From an uncultured Ruminococcus sp. (GTDB lineage: Bacteria; Bacillota; Clostridia; Oscillospirales; Ruminococcaceae): a DNA stretch of 64,000 nucleotides. Below, in pieces: positions 43,256-53,117 of this stretch (the stretch's first letter is position 1; each line of letters begins with the position of its first letter). Location of the stretch: positions 186,001 through 250,000 of the forward strand of contig CADALT010000001.1 in the NCBI GenBank assembly GCA_902788785.1. The letters run 5' to 3'. Below the pieces are notes generated by a model. It had not been told where the DNA came from, did not search any database, and was given only the letters and a program-made list of their open reading frames with translations. Both the position numbers and the translations under genes were made by a program.

Positions 43256-43291
43256 AAAAACAGTGCGGCACCAAAAGAAAGCACCGCACTG
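43256..43291 (-). terminator. Intrinsic terminator of the pyrH-polC operon
   Basis: Minus-strand CAGTGCGG...CCGCACTG stem (43261-43291) followed by TTTTTAC, downstream of polC (stop at 43345). Confidence 0.85.
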
Positions 43292-43344
43292 AAATTATAA
43301 AGACATATCCACTGATATTTAGGTACAGCGCCATCGTTCCTTCG

Positions 43345-46300
43345 TTAGAAATTGAACAGAGATATCTGGCTTGATTTCGGCAGATCACCGAAGGCTCCGA
43401 TATTCTCCATAGCTTCAACAACAGATTTTGAGATACCACTGTTCTGCTGGAACTCTTCGATGGAGATAAAGTCGCCCTTCTGTGCTTTCTCATAGATAGC
43501 CAGCGCAGCATTTAGTCCTACGCCATTGATAGCGCAGAACGGCAGTCTGATCTTGCCGTCCTCGATCTGGTAAATAAATGCATGGGACTTGTATATATCT
43601 ATCGGCAGGAATTCATAGCCTCTTGACATCATCTCATTTGTAAGCATCAGCATATCCAGCACACCACTGTCTTTGCCCGATCTTTCATCCTTCGACATAT
43701 TGTTCAGCCTGTCGATCTTATCACGCACCATATATACGCCCTTCAATGCAGTCTCTGCATCAAAGTCTTCTCCACGCACCGTAAAATATGTGGCATAAAA
43801 AGCCAAAGGTTCGTGGACTTTAAACCAGCAAAGTCTGATGGCAGCCGTAACATAAGCTGCCGCATGGGCTTTCGGGAACATATATTTGATCTTTAGACAG
43901 CTTTCAATATACCACTCGGGCACACCGTGTGCTCTCATATCCTGCTTCATATCGTCTGTAAGCAATTTGGGCGCTTTACCCTTACGGGTGATCTCCATGA
44001 TCTTAAAGGCAAGCTTAGGTTCAAGACCATGCTCCAGCAGATAAACCATGATACTGTCTCTCGTACCGATAACGTTGGAAATATCGCAAGTACCGTTCTT
44101 GATAAGTTCCTGCGCATTACCCAGCCAAACGTCAGTACCATGTGAAAGTCCCGAGATCTGCAATAGATCCGAGAAGTTTTTGGGCTTGGATTCCAGCAGC
44201 ATTCCTCTTACGAATGGCGTACCCATCTCGGGGATACCCAGTGTACCCGTTTCACACTTAATGTCATCAGCGCTGACTTTCAGCGATTCGGGCGATGTAA
44301 ACAGTGAATATACAGCAGGATCCGACATGGGGCACTCGTTGATGTCCATGCCCGTGAAATCTTCGAGATATTTATACATAGTAGGCACATCATGACCCAG
44401 TTCGTCAAGCTTCAATATCGTATCATGAAGCGAATGGAAGTCAAAGTGTGTTGTGATCATATCCGAGTCTACCTTATCGGCAGGGTGCTGTACAGGAGTG
44501 AAGTCGTAAACCTCATAATCTCCCGGAATAACGACCATTCCTCCGGGGTGCTGTGAAGTTGTTCTCTTTACATCGACACAGCCGTTTACAAGACGCTGTA
44601 TCTCGGCATTATTTGCAGTTTTTCCACGTTCATCCAGATATTTTCTTACATAACCGTAAGCAGTCTTATCTGCAACTTTACCGATGGTACCTGCCTTGAA
44701 CACATGATCCTGACCGAAAAGTTCTTCTGTATACTTATGTACCTTACCCTGACAGTCACCCGAGAAGTTCAGGTCAATATCAGGCGCTTTATCACCGTCA
44801 AAACCAAGGAATGTCTCAAAAGGTATCTTATGTCCGTCACGGTGCAGATCCTGTCCGCAGTTAGGACATTTCTTAGGCGGCAGATCAAAGCCCGAGCCGT
44901 ATTCACCATTTTCAAAGAACTCCGAGTAATGGCAATTTTTACATATATAATGGGGTTCAAGAGGGTTTACCTCAGAGATTCCGGACATGGACGCAACGAA
45001 CGATGAGCCGACCGAACCTCTCGAACCGACTTGATAGCCGCATTCATTAGAGTATGCCACCAGTTTCTGAGAGATCATGTACAGCACGGCAAATCCGTGC
45101 TTGATGATCGAGTCAAGTTCTCTTTTAAGTCTTTTGAAAACCAACGGATGAACATGGTCTTTGAAATACTCATCGACCTTAACATCTTCACCCTCTGGAA
45201 CTTCAATGGACATAGGATCGCAATCACCGTAGATAGAGCAAGCTTTTCTCCAGCAGATTATCTGTAGTTCATACACCGCACCTTCAATATAAGGAGTGTA
45301 TGTTCCCACAGGGAAAGCTTGAAGATCAGGGTCTATCATATCTGCGACTGCATTGGTATTTGTGATAACAGTCTCCCTTGCCTTTGCTTCGCCAAGGTAA
45401 GAAAGCTCATCCAGCATCTGATTTGTGGATTTAAGATAAAGCGGCGCCTGATTATCACAATCTGTAAAGCCCATGGAAGCTTGTATTATCGCTCTGAACT
45501 TTGCATCTTCCTTGTTAAGAAAATGCACGTCACCCGTAGCACAAACAGGAATACCCAAGTCTTCACCGAGCCTTACAATAAAGCGGTTAATGTCCTTTAT
45601 ATCCTCAACCGTTTTTATCCTGTCATAAGGCGGTCTCTCAGAGGTCAGCATGAACATATTATTGCCATCGGGCTGTATCTCCAGATAATCATAGAAGCTT
45701 GCTATCTGCTTTATGATGTCATAGGATTTGCCCTCCAGATACGCCTGTATAACTTCTCCCCTCTCACAGGCACTGCCTATGATAAGACCCTCACGCAGCT
45801 TTGTAAGTTCGCTCTTGGGTATCCTGGGACGGCGCTTGAAATATTTGAGGTTCGAGTCCGAGATAAGCTTATAAAGATTTTTAAGACCTATATTGTTTCT
45901 GACAAGGATTATCTGATGATAAACATCCTTTGTTTCGGTAACATTATCCAGTTCACCCAGCAGTCCATTGATCATATCAACTGTCAGCAGCATAAGCGGA
46001 TACTGCTCCTGAAGCATCTTGCAGAGTTCAATAAATATCTTGCCCAGCACCTCGGCATCGTCACAGCCACGGTGGTGATTGAAATCACCGAAACCAAAGT
46101 GATCCGCAACATAATTGAGCTTGTGCCTTTCAAGCTGCGGCAGCATCAGCTGCGACATGGGAACTGTGTCGATACTGGAAAACTCAAATTTGATACCGAG
46201 CTTTTCACAGGCATGAGAAACAAACCCTGTGTCAAACGGAGCATTATGCGCTACCAGACACGGATCTTCACCGCAGAATTCTATAAATGCTTTCATAGCA

Positions 46301-47838
46301 GTTTCTATGTTAGCCTGCCCCTTTACCATATCATCGGTAATATTTGTAAGACCCGATATGAACTCGGGTATGGGTATCTCGGGGTCAACCAGCATATCGA
46401 AATGATCGACTATCTCAAGTCCACGCAGTTTCACAGCACCGATCTCGATGATCTTATCGTCACGGCTGTTAGTGCCTGTTGTTTCAAGGTCGAAACATAT
46501 TATCTCATCGGTCAGCTCTCGTCTGTCAACGCCCTTGAATACCTTTGCATCGTTATTGACCTCATAAGCCTCTACGCCATAGATTATCTTGAAATCCTGT
46601 CCCGATCTTCTTATATCGGCGCATTTATTACCTGCCTCGGGAAATCCCTGTACAACACCATGATCGGTGATAGCCAGTGCCTTATGTCCCCAGCCTGCCG
46701 CCTTAGCAACAAGCTTTTCGGGAGCAGCAAGAGCATCCATCATCGACATATTTGTATGGCAGTGCAGCTCAACACGTTTTTCCTCGGAGGTATCCTTCTC
46801 CTTTTCACGCTTTACGAGCATCATATCATCAGCCATAAGGTAAATATTATGATCGAAGTCATCTTCCTCGACCTTACCTCTGACAAGTAGTGTGCTGCCT
46901 TTCTTTATCTGACCCAGCATCGCTTCAAGCTGTGTTCTTGTAAGTCTTACAAACTTACCTGATTTTACAGAACCTATAAGCTTTAAAGCACAGGAAGAGG
47001 TATAGTCGGTAAAGAATATCGTGGCAATGAGCATACCTGACTTTGTTTCCTTGGTATCTACCTGGAAAACATCGCCCCATACCGTGACCTCATCATTGAA
47101 ATGTTCAAGTGCAGCTGAATCAGATGGCACATTCGCCATACTGCTGACACGGACACCTGACTGTATAGGTCCGCCTTTGAGCACAACGGCATCCTCAGAA
47201 AGTATCGGTATACCTGTAAAATCAACACTGACAGTCTTGAACTGTACGTCCTGTTCCTTGGAGTGATCGGATTTAGCAGATCTCTCCTCATATGCTTTCA
47301 CATCAGGAACAGGCAGCGACTTCATAAATTCCTCCTGCGACTTTGCATAGGCATCCATATCATTCAACAGTACACCGTCAAATTCTATAGATGCGGTGGT
47401 AGAGAACAATTCGTTGACTGTATTGGTAAAGGCATTGAATATGCCTGCCTTTTTCATAAGGTCGAAACCTCCGTGTTTTAGTGTTGCGTAAAACACTCTG
47501 GTCTGCATATCATATGTAACATCAGCATTATCAAGGAAACCGTTCACAAAGGGGAACCTGCTCTTTAAGAACTTACATATGTCCACAAAATAGCTTGCAT
47601 CCAGCATATTAGGCATAAATTTTGGTGAGAGCTTGAATTCACAGCCCAGTGCCTTTTTCATGCGGCGCTCAAACTGGTCAACAGAATCAAAGCTTATGGT
47701 TTTTTCATATGAAGCCACGCATTCCATGCTGCGCAGATCTTCTGTAAAAAGAAGCTTCAATATAGTGCCCTGTGCCACATCTTCCGTGATCTGTGAGCTG
47801 TATTCATCAAAATATTCACCGATCTTATATGTTCCCAT
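43345..47838 (-). CDS. polC: DNA polymerase III PolC (Gram-positive replicative polymerase)
   Basis: 1497 residues. In order: N-terminal domain and OB fold (SGVRVSSMANV, VWGDVFQVDTKE); PHP domain with metal-ligand His/Asp (VELHCHTNMSMMDALAAPE, KALAITDHGVVQGF); an inserted DEDDh 3'-5' proofreading exonuclease (CFDLETTGTNSRDDKIIEIG); the polymerase catalytic core with the Asp triad (DKAPDIDLNFSGDCQG); a zinc-binding knuckle (CKNCHYSEFF and CPNCGQDL); and the duplex/tau-binding C-terminus. It replicates the chromosome. It is the last gene of the pyrH operon, as in other Firmicutes, with a terminator after it. Confidence 0.98.
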   Translation of the reverse strand: MGTYKIGEYFDEYSSQITEDVAQGTILKLLFTEDLRSMECVASYEKTISFDSVDQFERRMKKALGCEFKLSPKFMPNMLDASYFVDICKFLKSRFPFVNGFLDNADVTYDMQTRVFYATLKHGGFDLMKKAGIFNAFTNTVNELFSTTASIEFDGVLLNDMDAYAKSQEEFMKSLPVPDVKAYEERSAKSDHSKEQDVQFKTVSVDFTGIPILSEDAVVLKGGPIQSGVRVSSMANVPSDSAALEHFNDEVTVWGDVFQVDTKETKSGMLIATIFFTDYTSSCALKLIGSVKSGKFVRLTRTQLEAMLGQIKKGSTLLVRGKVEEDDFDHNIYLMADDMMLVKREKEKDTSEEKRVELHCHTNMSMMDALAAPEKLVAKAAGWGHKALAITDHGVVQGFPEAGNKCADIRRSGQDFKIIYGVEAYEVNNDAKVFKGVDRRELTDEIICFDLETTGTNSRDDKIIEIGAVKLRGLEIVDHFDMLVDPEIPIPEFISGLTNITDDMVKGQANIETAMKAFIEFCGEDPCLVAHNAPFDTGFVSHACEKLGIKFEFSSIDTVPMSQLMLPQLERHKLNYVADHFGFGDFNHHRGCDDAEVLGKIFIELCKMLQEQYPLMLLTVDMINGLLGELDNVTETKDVYHQIILVRNNIGLKNLYKLISDSNLKYFKRRPRIPKSELTKLREGLIIGSACERGEVIQAYLEGKSYDIIKQIASFYDYLEIQPDGNNMFMLTSERPPYDRIKTVEDIKDINRFIVRLGEDLGIPVCATGDVHFLNKEDAKFRAIIQASMGFTDCDNQAPLYLKSTNQMLDELSYLGEAKARETVITNTNAVADMIDPDLQAFPVGTYTPYIEGAVYELQIICWRKACSIYGDCDPMSIEVPEGEDVKVDEYFKDHVHPLVFKRLKRELDSIIKHGFAVLYMISQKLVAYSNECGYQVGSRGSVGSSFVASMSGISEVNPLEPHYICKNCHYSEFFENGEYGSGFDLPPKKCPNCGQDLHRDGHKIPFETFLGFDGDKAPDIDLNFSGDCQGKVHKYTEELFGQDHVFKAGTIGKVADKTAYGYVRKYLDERGKTANNAEIQRLVNGCVDVKRTTSQHPGGMVVIPGDYEVYDFTPVQHPADKVDSDMITTHFDFHSLHDTILKLDELGHDVPTMYKYLEDFTGMDINECPMSDPAVYSLFTSPESLKVSADDIKCETGTLGIPEMGTPFVRGMLLESKPKNFSDLLQISGLSHGTDVWLGNAQELIKNGTCDISNVIGTRDSIMVYLLEHGLEPKLAFKIMEITRKGKAPKLLTDDMKQDMRAHGVPEWYIESCLKIKYMFPKAHAAAYVTAAIRLCWFKVHEPLAFYATYFTVRGEDFDAETALKGVYMVRDKIDRLNNMSKDERSGKDSGVLDMLMLTNEMMSRGYEFLPIDIYKSHAFIYQIEDGKIRLPFCAINGVGLNAALAIYEKAQKGDFISIEEFQQNSGISKSVVEAMENIGAFGDLPKSSQISLFNF

Positions 47839-47865
47839 CGAAACCCGTCCTTCTAATGCAAAAGT

Positions 47866-48903
47866 TTACAATTTTTCTATCTCATCCATAAGCGCCTGAA
47901 GCGCCTTATCTTCCGAGACCGTACACAGCTTTTTACCGTGTGCGAAGATAACTGCCTGTCCGACTCCGCCTGCTATACCAATGTCAGCTTCTCCGGCTTC
48001 GCCTATACCGTTGACTACGCAGCCCATTACAGCTACCTTGATATCTTTATTGACATCTTTGGTCAGCTCCTCGACCTTCTTTGCAAGACCTATCAGGTCA
48101 ATGCGTGTTCTGCCGCAGGTCGGACATGAAACTATCTGTACACCGCTGCCCTTGCCGATGGCTTTGAGTATATCCTTAGCAGCATAGATCTCCTTCTCGG
48201 GCTCATCTGTAAGCGATACCCTTATAGTCTCACCAATACCGTCCATAAGCAATGAACCGATACCGACTGCCGATTTGATTATGCCCATGCGCTCGGTACC
48301 TGCTTCGGTAACACCAAGGTGCAGAGGATAATCACACTGCTGTGAAAGCTTTCGATACGCCTGTGTCATGATATTTACATCAGATGATTTTATGGAAATA
48401 ACGATATCATTGAAATCACACTGCTCCAGTATCTTAACATGACCCATAGCGCTTTCCACCAGCGCATCAGCACAGGGCGAGCCGTATTTAGCCAGCAGAT
48501 CCTTTTCCAGCGAACCGCCGTTAACGCCGATCCTTATAGGTATGTGCTTTTCGGTACACTTTTTAACGACAGCCTTTACCCTATCCATATCACCGATATT
48601 ACCCGGGTTTATGCGTATCTTGTCGATACCTGCATCAGCAGCTGCAAGTGCGAGCTTATAATCAAAATGGATATCAGCTACCAGTGGTATGCTTATCTTC
48701 TCCTTGATGGCAGGAATAAGCTTTACAGCGTCCATATTTGGTATGGCTGCCCTTACTATCTCGCAGCCTGCTTTTTCAAGGCTAACTGCCTGTTCGACCG
48801 AACCTTCTATATCAGTCGATGGCACATTCAGCATGGATTGTATGTATATATGCTTTCCGTCAAGGGTCAGATCTCCGACCTGTACGGGTCTTACATTTCT
48901 CAT
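47866..48903 (-). CDS. ispG: 4-hydroxy-3-methylbut-2-enyl diphosphate synthase (GcpE)
   Basis: 345 residues. The MEP-pathway IspG blocks: SMLNVPSTDIEGSVEQAVSLEKAGCEIVRAAIP (quoted in parts), ADIHFDYKLALAAADAG, INPGNIGD, and the 4Fe-4S cysteines in SCPTCGRTRID and VMGCVVNGIGEAGEADIG. It turns MEcPP to HMBPP, the next-to-last step of isoprenoid precursor synthesis. GGGGAACTGG ribosome site just before the ATG; polC follows 27 bases later. Coupled with dxr in the operon. Confidence 0.98.
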   Translation of the reverse strand: MRNVRPVQVGDLTLDGKHIYIQSMLNVPSTDIEGSVEQAVSLEKAGCEIVRAAIPNMDAVKLIPAIKEKISIPLVADIHFDYKLALAAADAGIDKIRINPGNIGDMDRVKAVVKKCTEKHIPIRIGVNGGSLEKDLLAKYGSPCADALVESAMGHVKILEQCDFNDIVISIKSSDVNIMTQAYRKLSQQCDYPLHLGVTEAGTERMGIIKSAVGIGSLLMDGIGETIRVSLTDEPEKEIYAAKDILKAIGKGSGVQIVSCPTCGRTRIDLIGLAKKVEELTKDVNKDIKVAVMGCVVNGIGEAGEADIGIAGGVGQAVIFAHGKKLCTVSEDKALQALMDEIEKL

Positions 48904-48922
48904 AACCAGTTCCCCTTATAGT

Positions 48923-49861
48923 TTATTCTGCCAAACCTGCGTCCAGCAGGCTGTCAACTTTTTTCTTTTCTCTGAGTTCATTCAGCCAGCGCTGAGGTAT
49001 GCCCTCATAGCCGTAAATTATACCTGCAAGACCTCCTGCGATACAAGCCGTTGTATCGGTATCATGGCCAAGAGCAATGGCACCCTTTACCACTTCCTCG
49101 TAGGAAGCAGACTTTCTCAGCAGCATAACAGTACTTCGCAGGCTGTCAATGACATATCCGCCGCCATTACCGACCCATATCCCGTCTTCATCAGGTCTGA
49201 GCCTGAACTCAAATTCTTCCGAATATTCGGGCTTATCAGCATAAATACGCCTGATCTCATCAACAGCGTTTTCAAGAGCCGTGTCTATATCTGCTCCATC
49301 AAGAAGTTCTCTTGCTATCATCACGTAAAGCGCACAGCAGACCTGATTGGTTATATTTCCATGAGTGATAAGACACTGCCTGTGAGCATCTTCCACAAGC
49401 TGTTCATTGCTGCCCTCATGCCACAGCGCCAAAGGCAATACCCTCATGAGCGCACCATTTCCTTTTCCATCAGGTCTGACCGATCCGCATTTCTCAGCTG
49501 AAACACCGCTCCTGTAAGCATCCAGTGCCAATCCTGTCTGAACGCCCACATCAAACACTTTATTATCCACAGCCCAGATCCCATCATCGTACCAGGCTAG
49601 AAGCCTATCAGAAAAATCTTCCAGATCAAATTTACCGACAGAGATAAGACTATCCAGCAAACACAGCGCCTGTGCTCCATCATCTGACCATGTGGCAGGT
49701 CTGACACTTGGATGTGCTCTGTAAAAGCCCTCGGGAGGTGTCATTTCGATCTCATAAAAATCGGGAATATCTTCGGGCTCATGAAACTCATAGGGAACGC
49801 CCAGAGCGTCCCCCACAAGCATACCGAAAATGCCGCCTTTAAGCTTATTGATATCTTTCAT
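48923..49861 (-). CDS. ADP-ribosylglycohydrolase-family protein
   Basis: 312 residues. Family motifs: GMLVGDALGVPYEF near the N-terminus, WSDDGAQALCLLDSL near residue 58, GALMRVLPLAL, and GHDTDTTACIAGGLAGIIYG near 265 with the dinuclear metal Asp residues. Such enzymes remove ADP-ribose from modified proteins, DNA or metabolites. No ADP-ribosyltransferase or macrodomain neighbour is visible. It is inserted between rseP and ispG (20 bases and 3 bases), where the operon normally has no gene, so it is co-transcribed with the isoprenoid genes without a known link. Confidence 0.92.
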   Translation of the reverse strand: MKDINKLKGGIFGMLVGDALGVPYEFHEPEDIPDFYEIEMTPPEGFYRAHPSVRPATWSDDGAQALCLLDSLISVGKFDLEDFSDRLLAWYDDGIWAVDNKVFDVGVQTGLALDAYRSGVSAEKCGSVRPDGKGNGALMRVLPLALWHEGSNEQLVEDAHRQCLITHGNITNQVCCALYVMIARELLDGADIDTALENAVDEIRRIYADKPEYSEEFEFRLRPDEDGIWVGNGGGYVIDSLRSTVMLLRKSASYEEVVKGAIALGHDTDTTACIAGGLAGIIYGYEGIPQRWLNELREKKKVDSLLDAGLAE

Positions 49862-49864
49862 ATA

Positions 49865-50923
49865 TTACACCAGCTTAGTTATATCACTGACTGTTATAAC
49901 GACCATGAGCAGCAGCAGCGCTGCCATACCTACCGTATGCACCATGCCCTCATGTTCGGGTTTAACCGGCTTGCCTCTTACAGCTTCGATTATCAGGAAT
50001 ATCAGCCTGCCGCCGTCCAGTGCGGGCAGTGGAAGAAGATTGAATACGCCAACATTTATACTGATAAAAGAAGCAATACTCAGTACCGAATCCACAAGAC
50101 CTTTCCAGTCGATCTTTCCTGTTTCCTGATCTCTTTCGTTATCTATCACATCACCGATGGAATCAACGATGCCTACAGGACCGCTCATATCCTGCAATGA
50201 ATATTTACCTCTGATAATATCAGCAAGTGAGATATAAATAAGTCTTGCATCAGTAGCCGTCTGCCTGAAAGCCTGAGTTAACGTTGTTACAGGTGTCACT
50301 TTACCGGGCTGTACCCAGAAATCATAGTGAATGGTCTTCTGACCATCCTCGCCGACTTCTGACGAGAGAGTAACATCATGCAAGCTTACACGCTCGCCGT
50401 TCCTCTCAACGACCATATCATAAACACCGTCTTCATCATTTGTGAATTTATAGGACATATCCATCGAGGTGAATATCCTCATGCCATTGATAGCCAGTAT
50501 CTTGTCGCCTTCTTCAAGACCTGTCTGATGGCTCATGGCATTATCTTCAAATTTAGAGATCGTGGTCGTGACTATCGCATCGGATATTCCTGTCTGTACT
50601 ATCAAAAGCACAAGACCAAGCAGCATATTCATACATACGCCTGCCACAACGATTATCATCCTGCGCCAAACAGCCTTCTGACAAAACGCCTTACCATCAG
50701 CACTTTCTTTATCTTCGCCCTCCATGGCGCAATATCCGCCTATGGGGAATATCCTTAAAGCATAAAGAGTCTCGCCTTTCTGCTTTTTAAATATTGCAGG
50801 CCCCATACCAATGGCAAATTCATTGACCTTTACGCCATTAGTTTTCGCTGCAATAAAATGACCGAACTCATGAATGGTTATTATGATACTGAACACCAAT
50901 ATCGCTATGATTATACTCATCAA
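49865..50923 (-). CDS. rseP: RIP zinc metalloprotease, RseP/RasP type
   Basis: 352 residues. The zinc motif IITIHEFGHFIAAK is in the first membrane helix (HEFGH near 18-22); the second motif, NLLPLPALDGGRL, is near residue 298. A PDZ domain lies between (EEGDKILAINGMRIF, DMVVERNGERVSL). Four helices in total. It cuts membrane-embedded anti-sigma factors and signal peptides. It begins four bases inside the dxr stop and is next to dxr, as in most Firmicutes. Confidence 0.97.
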   Translation of the reverse strand: MMSIIIAILVFSIIITIHEFGHFIAAKTNGVKVNEFAIGMGPAIFKKQKGETLYALRIFPIGGYCAMEGEDKESADGKAFCQKAVWRRMIIVVAGVCMNMLLGLVLLIVQTGISDAIVTTTISKFEDNAMSHQTGLEEGDKILAINGMRIFTSMDMSYKFTNDEDGVYDMVVERNGERVSLHDVTLSSEVGEDGQKTIHYDFWVQPGKVTPVTTLTQAFRQTATDARLIYISLADIIRGKYSLQDMSGPVGIVDSIGDVIDNERDQETGKIDWKGLVDSVLSIASFISINVGVFNLLPLPALDGGRLIFLIIEAVRGKPVKPEHEGMVHTVGMAALLLLMVVITVSDITKLV

Positions 50924-52089
50924 TACTGCCCTTCTTCTATTCTTTTAGCAACATATTCCCTTGCTGCCGCATCAGCCGCAAGTATATCGTCAACATTGTT
51001 TATCTCTTTATTCTGCGTATTTTCAAGCACCTCGGTAACAAGTTCACCTATACCCAGGAAACTGATCTTTCCGTCCAGGAACGCTGCAACGGCTCTTTCG
51101 TTAGCTCCGTTCACAGCCGCAGGCAATATGCCGCCCTTGGTAACAGCCTTTATACAGGCAGTAAGGCACTTGAAAGTTTCATAATCAGGTTTTGCAAAAC
51201 TCAAAGAACCATAATCCGTCAGTGAAAGATGTCTTACGTCACAGTGTTCCCTGTGGGGATAAAGCAAGGCATACTGTATAGGTATCTTCATATCAGGTAC
51301 GCCAAGCTGTGCGATCACCGAATTATCCATGTATTCAACAGCAGAATGGATAACACTTTCTCTGTGCACTACGATCTCTATCTGCTCGGGTCTGAGGTCA
51401 AAAAGCCACATTGCTTCTATAAATTCAAGACCTTTGTTCATCAGTGTGGCAGAGTCTATAGTTATCTTATTACCCATTGACCAGTTAGGATGATCGAGTG
51501 CCTGTTCGACAGTTACGCCACGCAGTTCATCTGTAGTCTTGCCATAAAAAGGTCCGCCTGAAGCTGTAAGGATAATACCCTTGAGCTTGTTCATCGAATT
51601 TCCCTGCATTGACTGGAATATTGCAGAATGTTCGCTGTCAACAGGGTAGATATTTACACCTTTCTCCTTAGCCGAGTTGATCACCAGTTTACCGCCTGCT
51701 ACAAGAGTTTCTTTATTAGCCAGAGCAATATCCGTGCCATGCTCGATAGCTGTGAGCGTAGGTACAAGTCCAACCATGCCGACAACGGAATTGAGCATTA
51801 TATCAACGCCGTCCAGCGAAGCAATGGTTTTAAGTCCTTCCATACCCGACAGGAGCTTAACATTTTTTCCTGCAAGCAGCTTTTCCAGTGCAGGAAGCTT
51901 TTTTTCATCGTAGATGCAAGCATACTCAGCACCGAATTTAACGACCTGTTCAGCCAGACGACCTACATTTGAGTTAGCAGCAAGTGCCACTACCTTGATA
52001 TGATGCTCTTCAATAACTTCAAGAGCTTGTGTACCTATTGAACCGGTTGAACCTAGAATACTGATAGTTTTATTACTGTGATCTTTCAT
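50920..52089 (-). CDS. dxr: 1-deoxy-D-xylulose 5-phosphate reductoisomerase
   Basis: 389 residues. NADPH loop ISILGSTGSIGTQALEVI at the start; metal/substrate residues in VDSEHSAIFQSMQG and LTASGGPFYGKT; the flexible loop DHPNWSMGNKITIDSATLMNKG. It converts DXP to MEP, the committing step of the isoprenoid pathway whose later enzyme IspG is in the same operon. The 100-base gap to cdsA has no terminator. Confidence 0.98.
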   Translation of the reverse strand: MKDHSNKTISILGSTGSIGTQALEVIEEHHIKVVALAANSNVGRLAEQVVKFGAEYACIYDEKKLPALEKLLAGKNVKLLSGMEGLKTIASLDGVDIMLNSVVGMVGLVPTLTAIEHGTDIALANKETLVAGGKLVINSAKEKGVNIYPVDSEHSAIFQSMQGNSMNKLKGIILTASGGPFYGKTTDELRGVTVEQALDHPNWSMGNKITIDSATLMNKGLEFIEAMWLFDLRPEQIEIVVHRESVIHSAVEYMDNSVIAQLGVPDMKIPIQYALLYPHREHCDVRHLSLTDYGSLSFAKPDYETFKCLTACIKAVTKGGILPAAVNGANERAVAAFLDGKISFLGIGELVTEVLENTQNKEINNVDDILAADAAAREYVAKRIEEGQY

Positions 52090-52193
52090 AAATATGACCT
52101 CTGTTATAAACGTTCAAAAGGGGTAAGCCGATATTTGCGTTATCACGCTCTAAAAAACAGAACGTGACCACATAGAGCCTGCCCCTTGAATTA

Positions 52194-53114
52194 TTAGAAT
52201 ATGATGTCAGACAAAGCTTCCGCACCTGTAAAGAGCCAGCCCTGTGATGCCAGATAGTACATGAACGGAACAACAAGCAGAGCGCTGTCAAATCTATCCA
52301 TAACTCCGCCATGTCCGGGCATGATGTTGCCATAATCCTTGATGTCGGTCTGACGCTTTATCATTGAAGCAGTAAGGTCTCCCACCAGACCGATAACAGC
52401 CGAGACCATGCCTGCCAGCAGCATAACGATATAATTCACCTTGATACCATCATTGACAAGATCGAATACAAGGCTCGTTACAACGAGTATGATACCATTG
52501 GTAACTACTCCTCCCAGCAGACCTTCAAGTGTCTTGTTAGGGCTAATTTCAGGCCATGGATGATGAACTTCCCTGCCGCTTTTCTTAAAGAACGTGCCTG
52601 TGAAGTATGCACCGCTGTCTGCCAGCCATGCAGCTGCAAGTGATGCAACTATAAGGAACACCTGTGTCTTACCAAAATACTTTGATGGAACACCGAGCTT
52701 CTGCATCAAGCTGTCGTCCTGGACCATCTTTATCATAGTCCCGAAAGAATAGCTCATAAGCACAGTTATACCGCACATCCCGAAAAACTCTTCAAAGCTG
52801 AATTTCTTATGGTCTCTTAAAAAGAGTATGCACATCGCAAGTATAAAAATACCAAGATAAAGTCGATAGCTTACAAAATAAAGTGTATCGAGCCTGTACA
52901 TAAAGTACGGGATCAAAGAATCCACAGCTGCAAATGATACACAAGCTATCATCTGATGTTTATATTTATTATATCCAACCGCTTTGAGCATCTCATACAC
53001 TGCCACAGCAGCCAGTGCTCCGACCAGAAGATTTAAAAGTACAGTTGCGTGTAATGCCACTGCGACAATGGCTATCACCAGTGCCACAGCAGCGGATATT
53101 ATTCGGGTCGACAT
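52194..53114 (-). CDS. cdsA: Phosphatidate cytidylyltransferase
   Basis: 306 residues with about eight helices. The family signature near the C-terminus includes QTDIKDYGNIMPGHGGVMDRFDSALLV (quoted in parts). It makes CDP-diacylglycerol from phosphatidate and CTP for phospholipid synthesis. Next to uppS (three-base gap), the usual arrangement. The ATG is preceded by GAGGAG. Confidence 0.97.
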   Translation of the reverse strand: MSTRIISAAVALVIAIVAVALHATVLLNLLVGALAAVAVYEMLKAVGYNKYKHQMIACVSFAAVDSLIPYFMYRLDTLYFVSYRLYLGIFILAMCILFLRDHKKFSFEEFFGMCGITVLMSYSFGTMIKMVQDDSLMQKLGVPSKYFGKTQVFLIVASLAAAWLADSGAYFTGTFFKKSGREVHHPWPEISPNKTLEGLLGGVVTNGIILVVTSLVFDLVNDGIKVNYIVMLLAGMVSAVIGLVGDLTASMIKRQTDIKDYGNIMPGHGGVMDRFDSALLVVPFMYYLASQGWLFTGAEALSDIIF

Positions 53115-53117
53115 TGG

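Noticed and set aside
45319-46890. Open frame of 523 codons on the plus strand
   Set aside because: Antisense to polC; the polymerase and exonuclease motifs are on the minus strand. Codon bias makes such shadow frames long.
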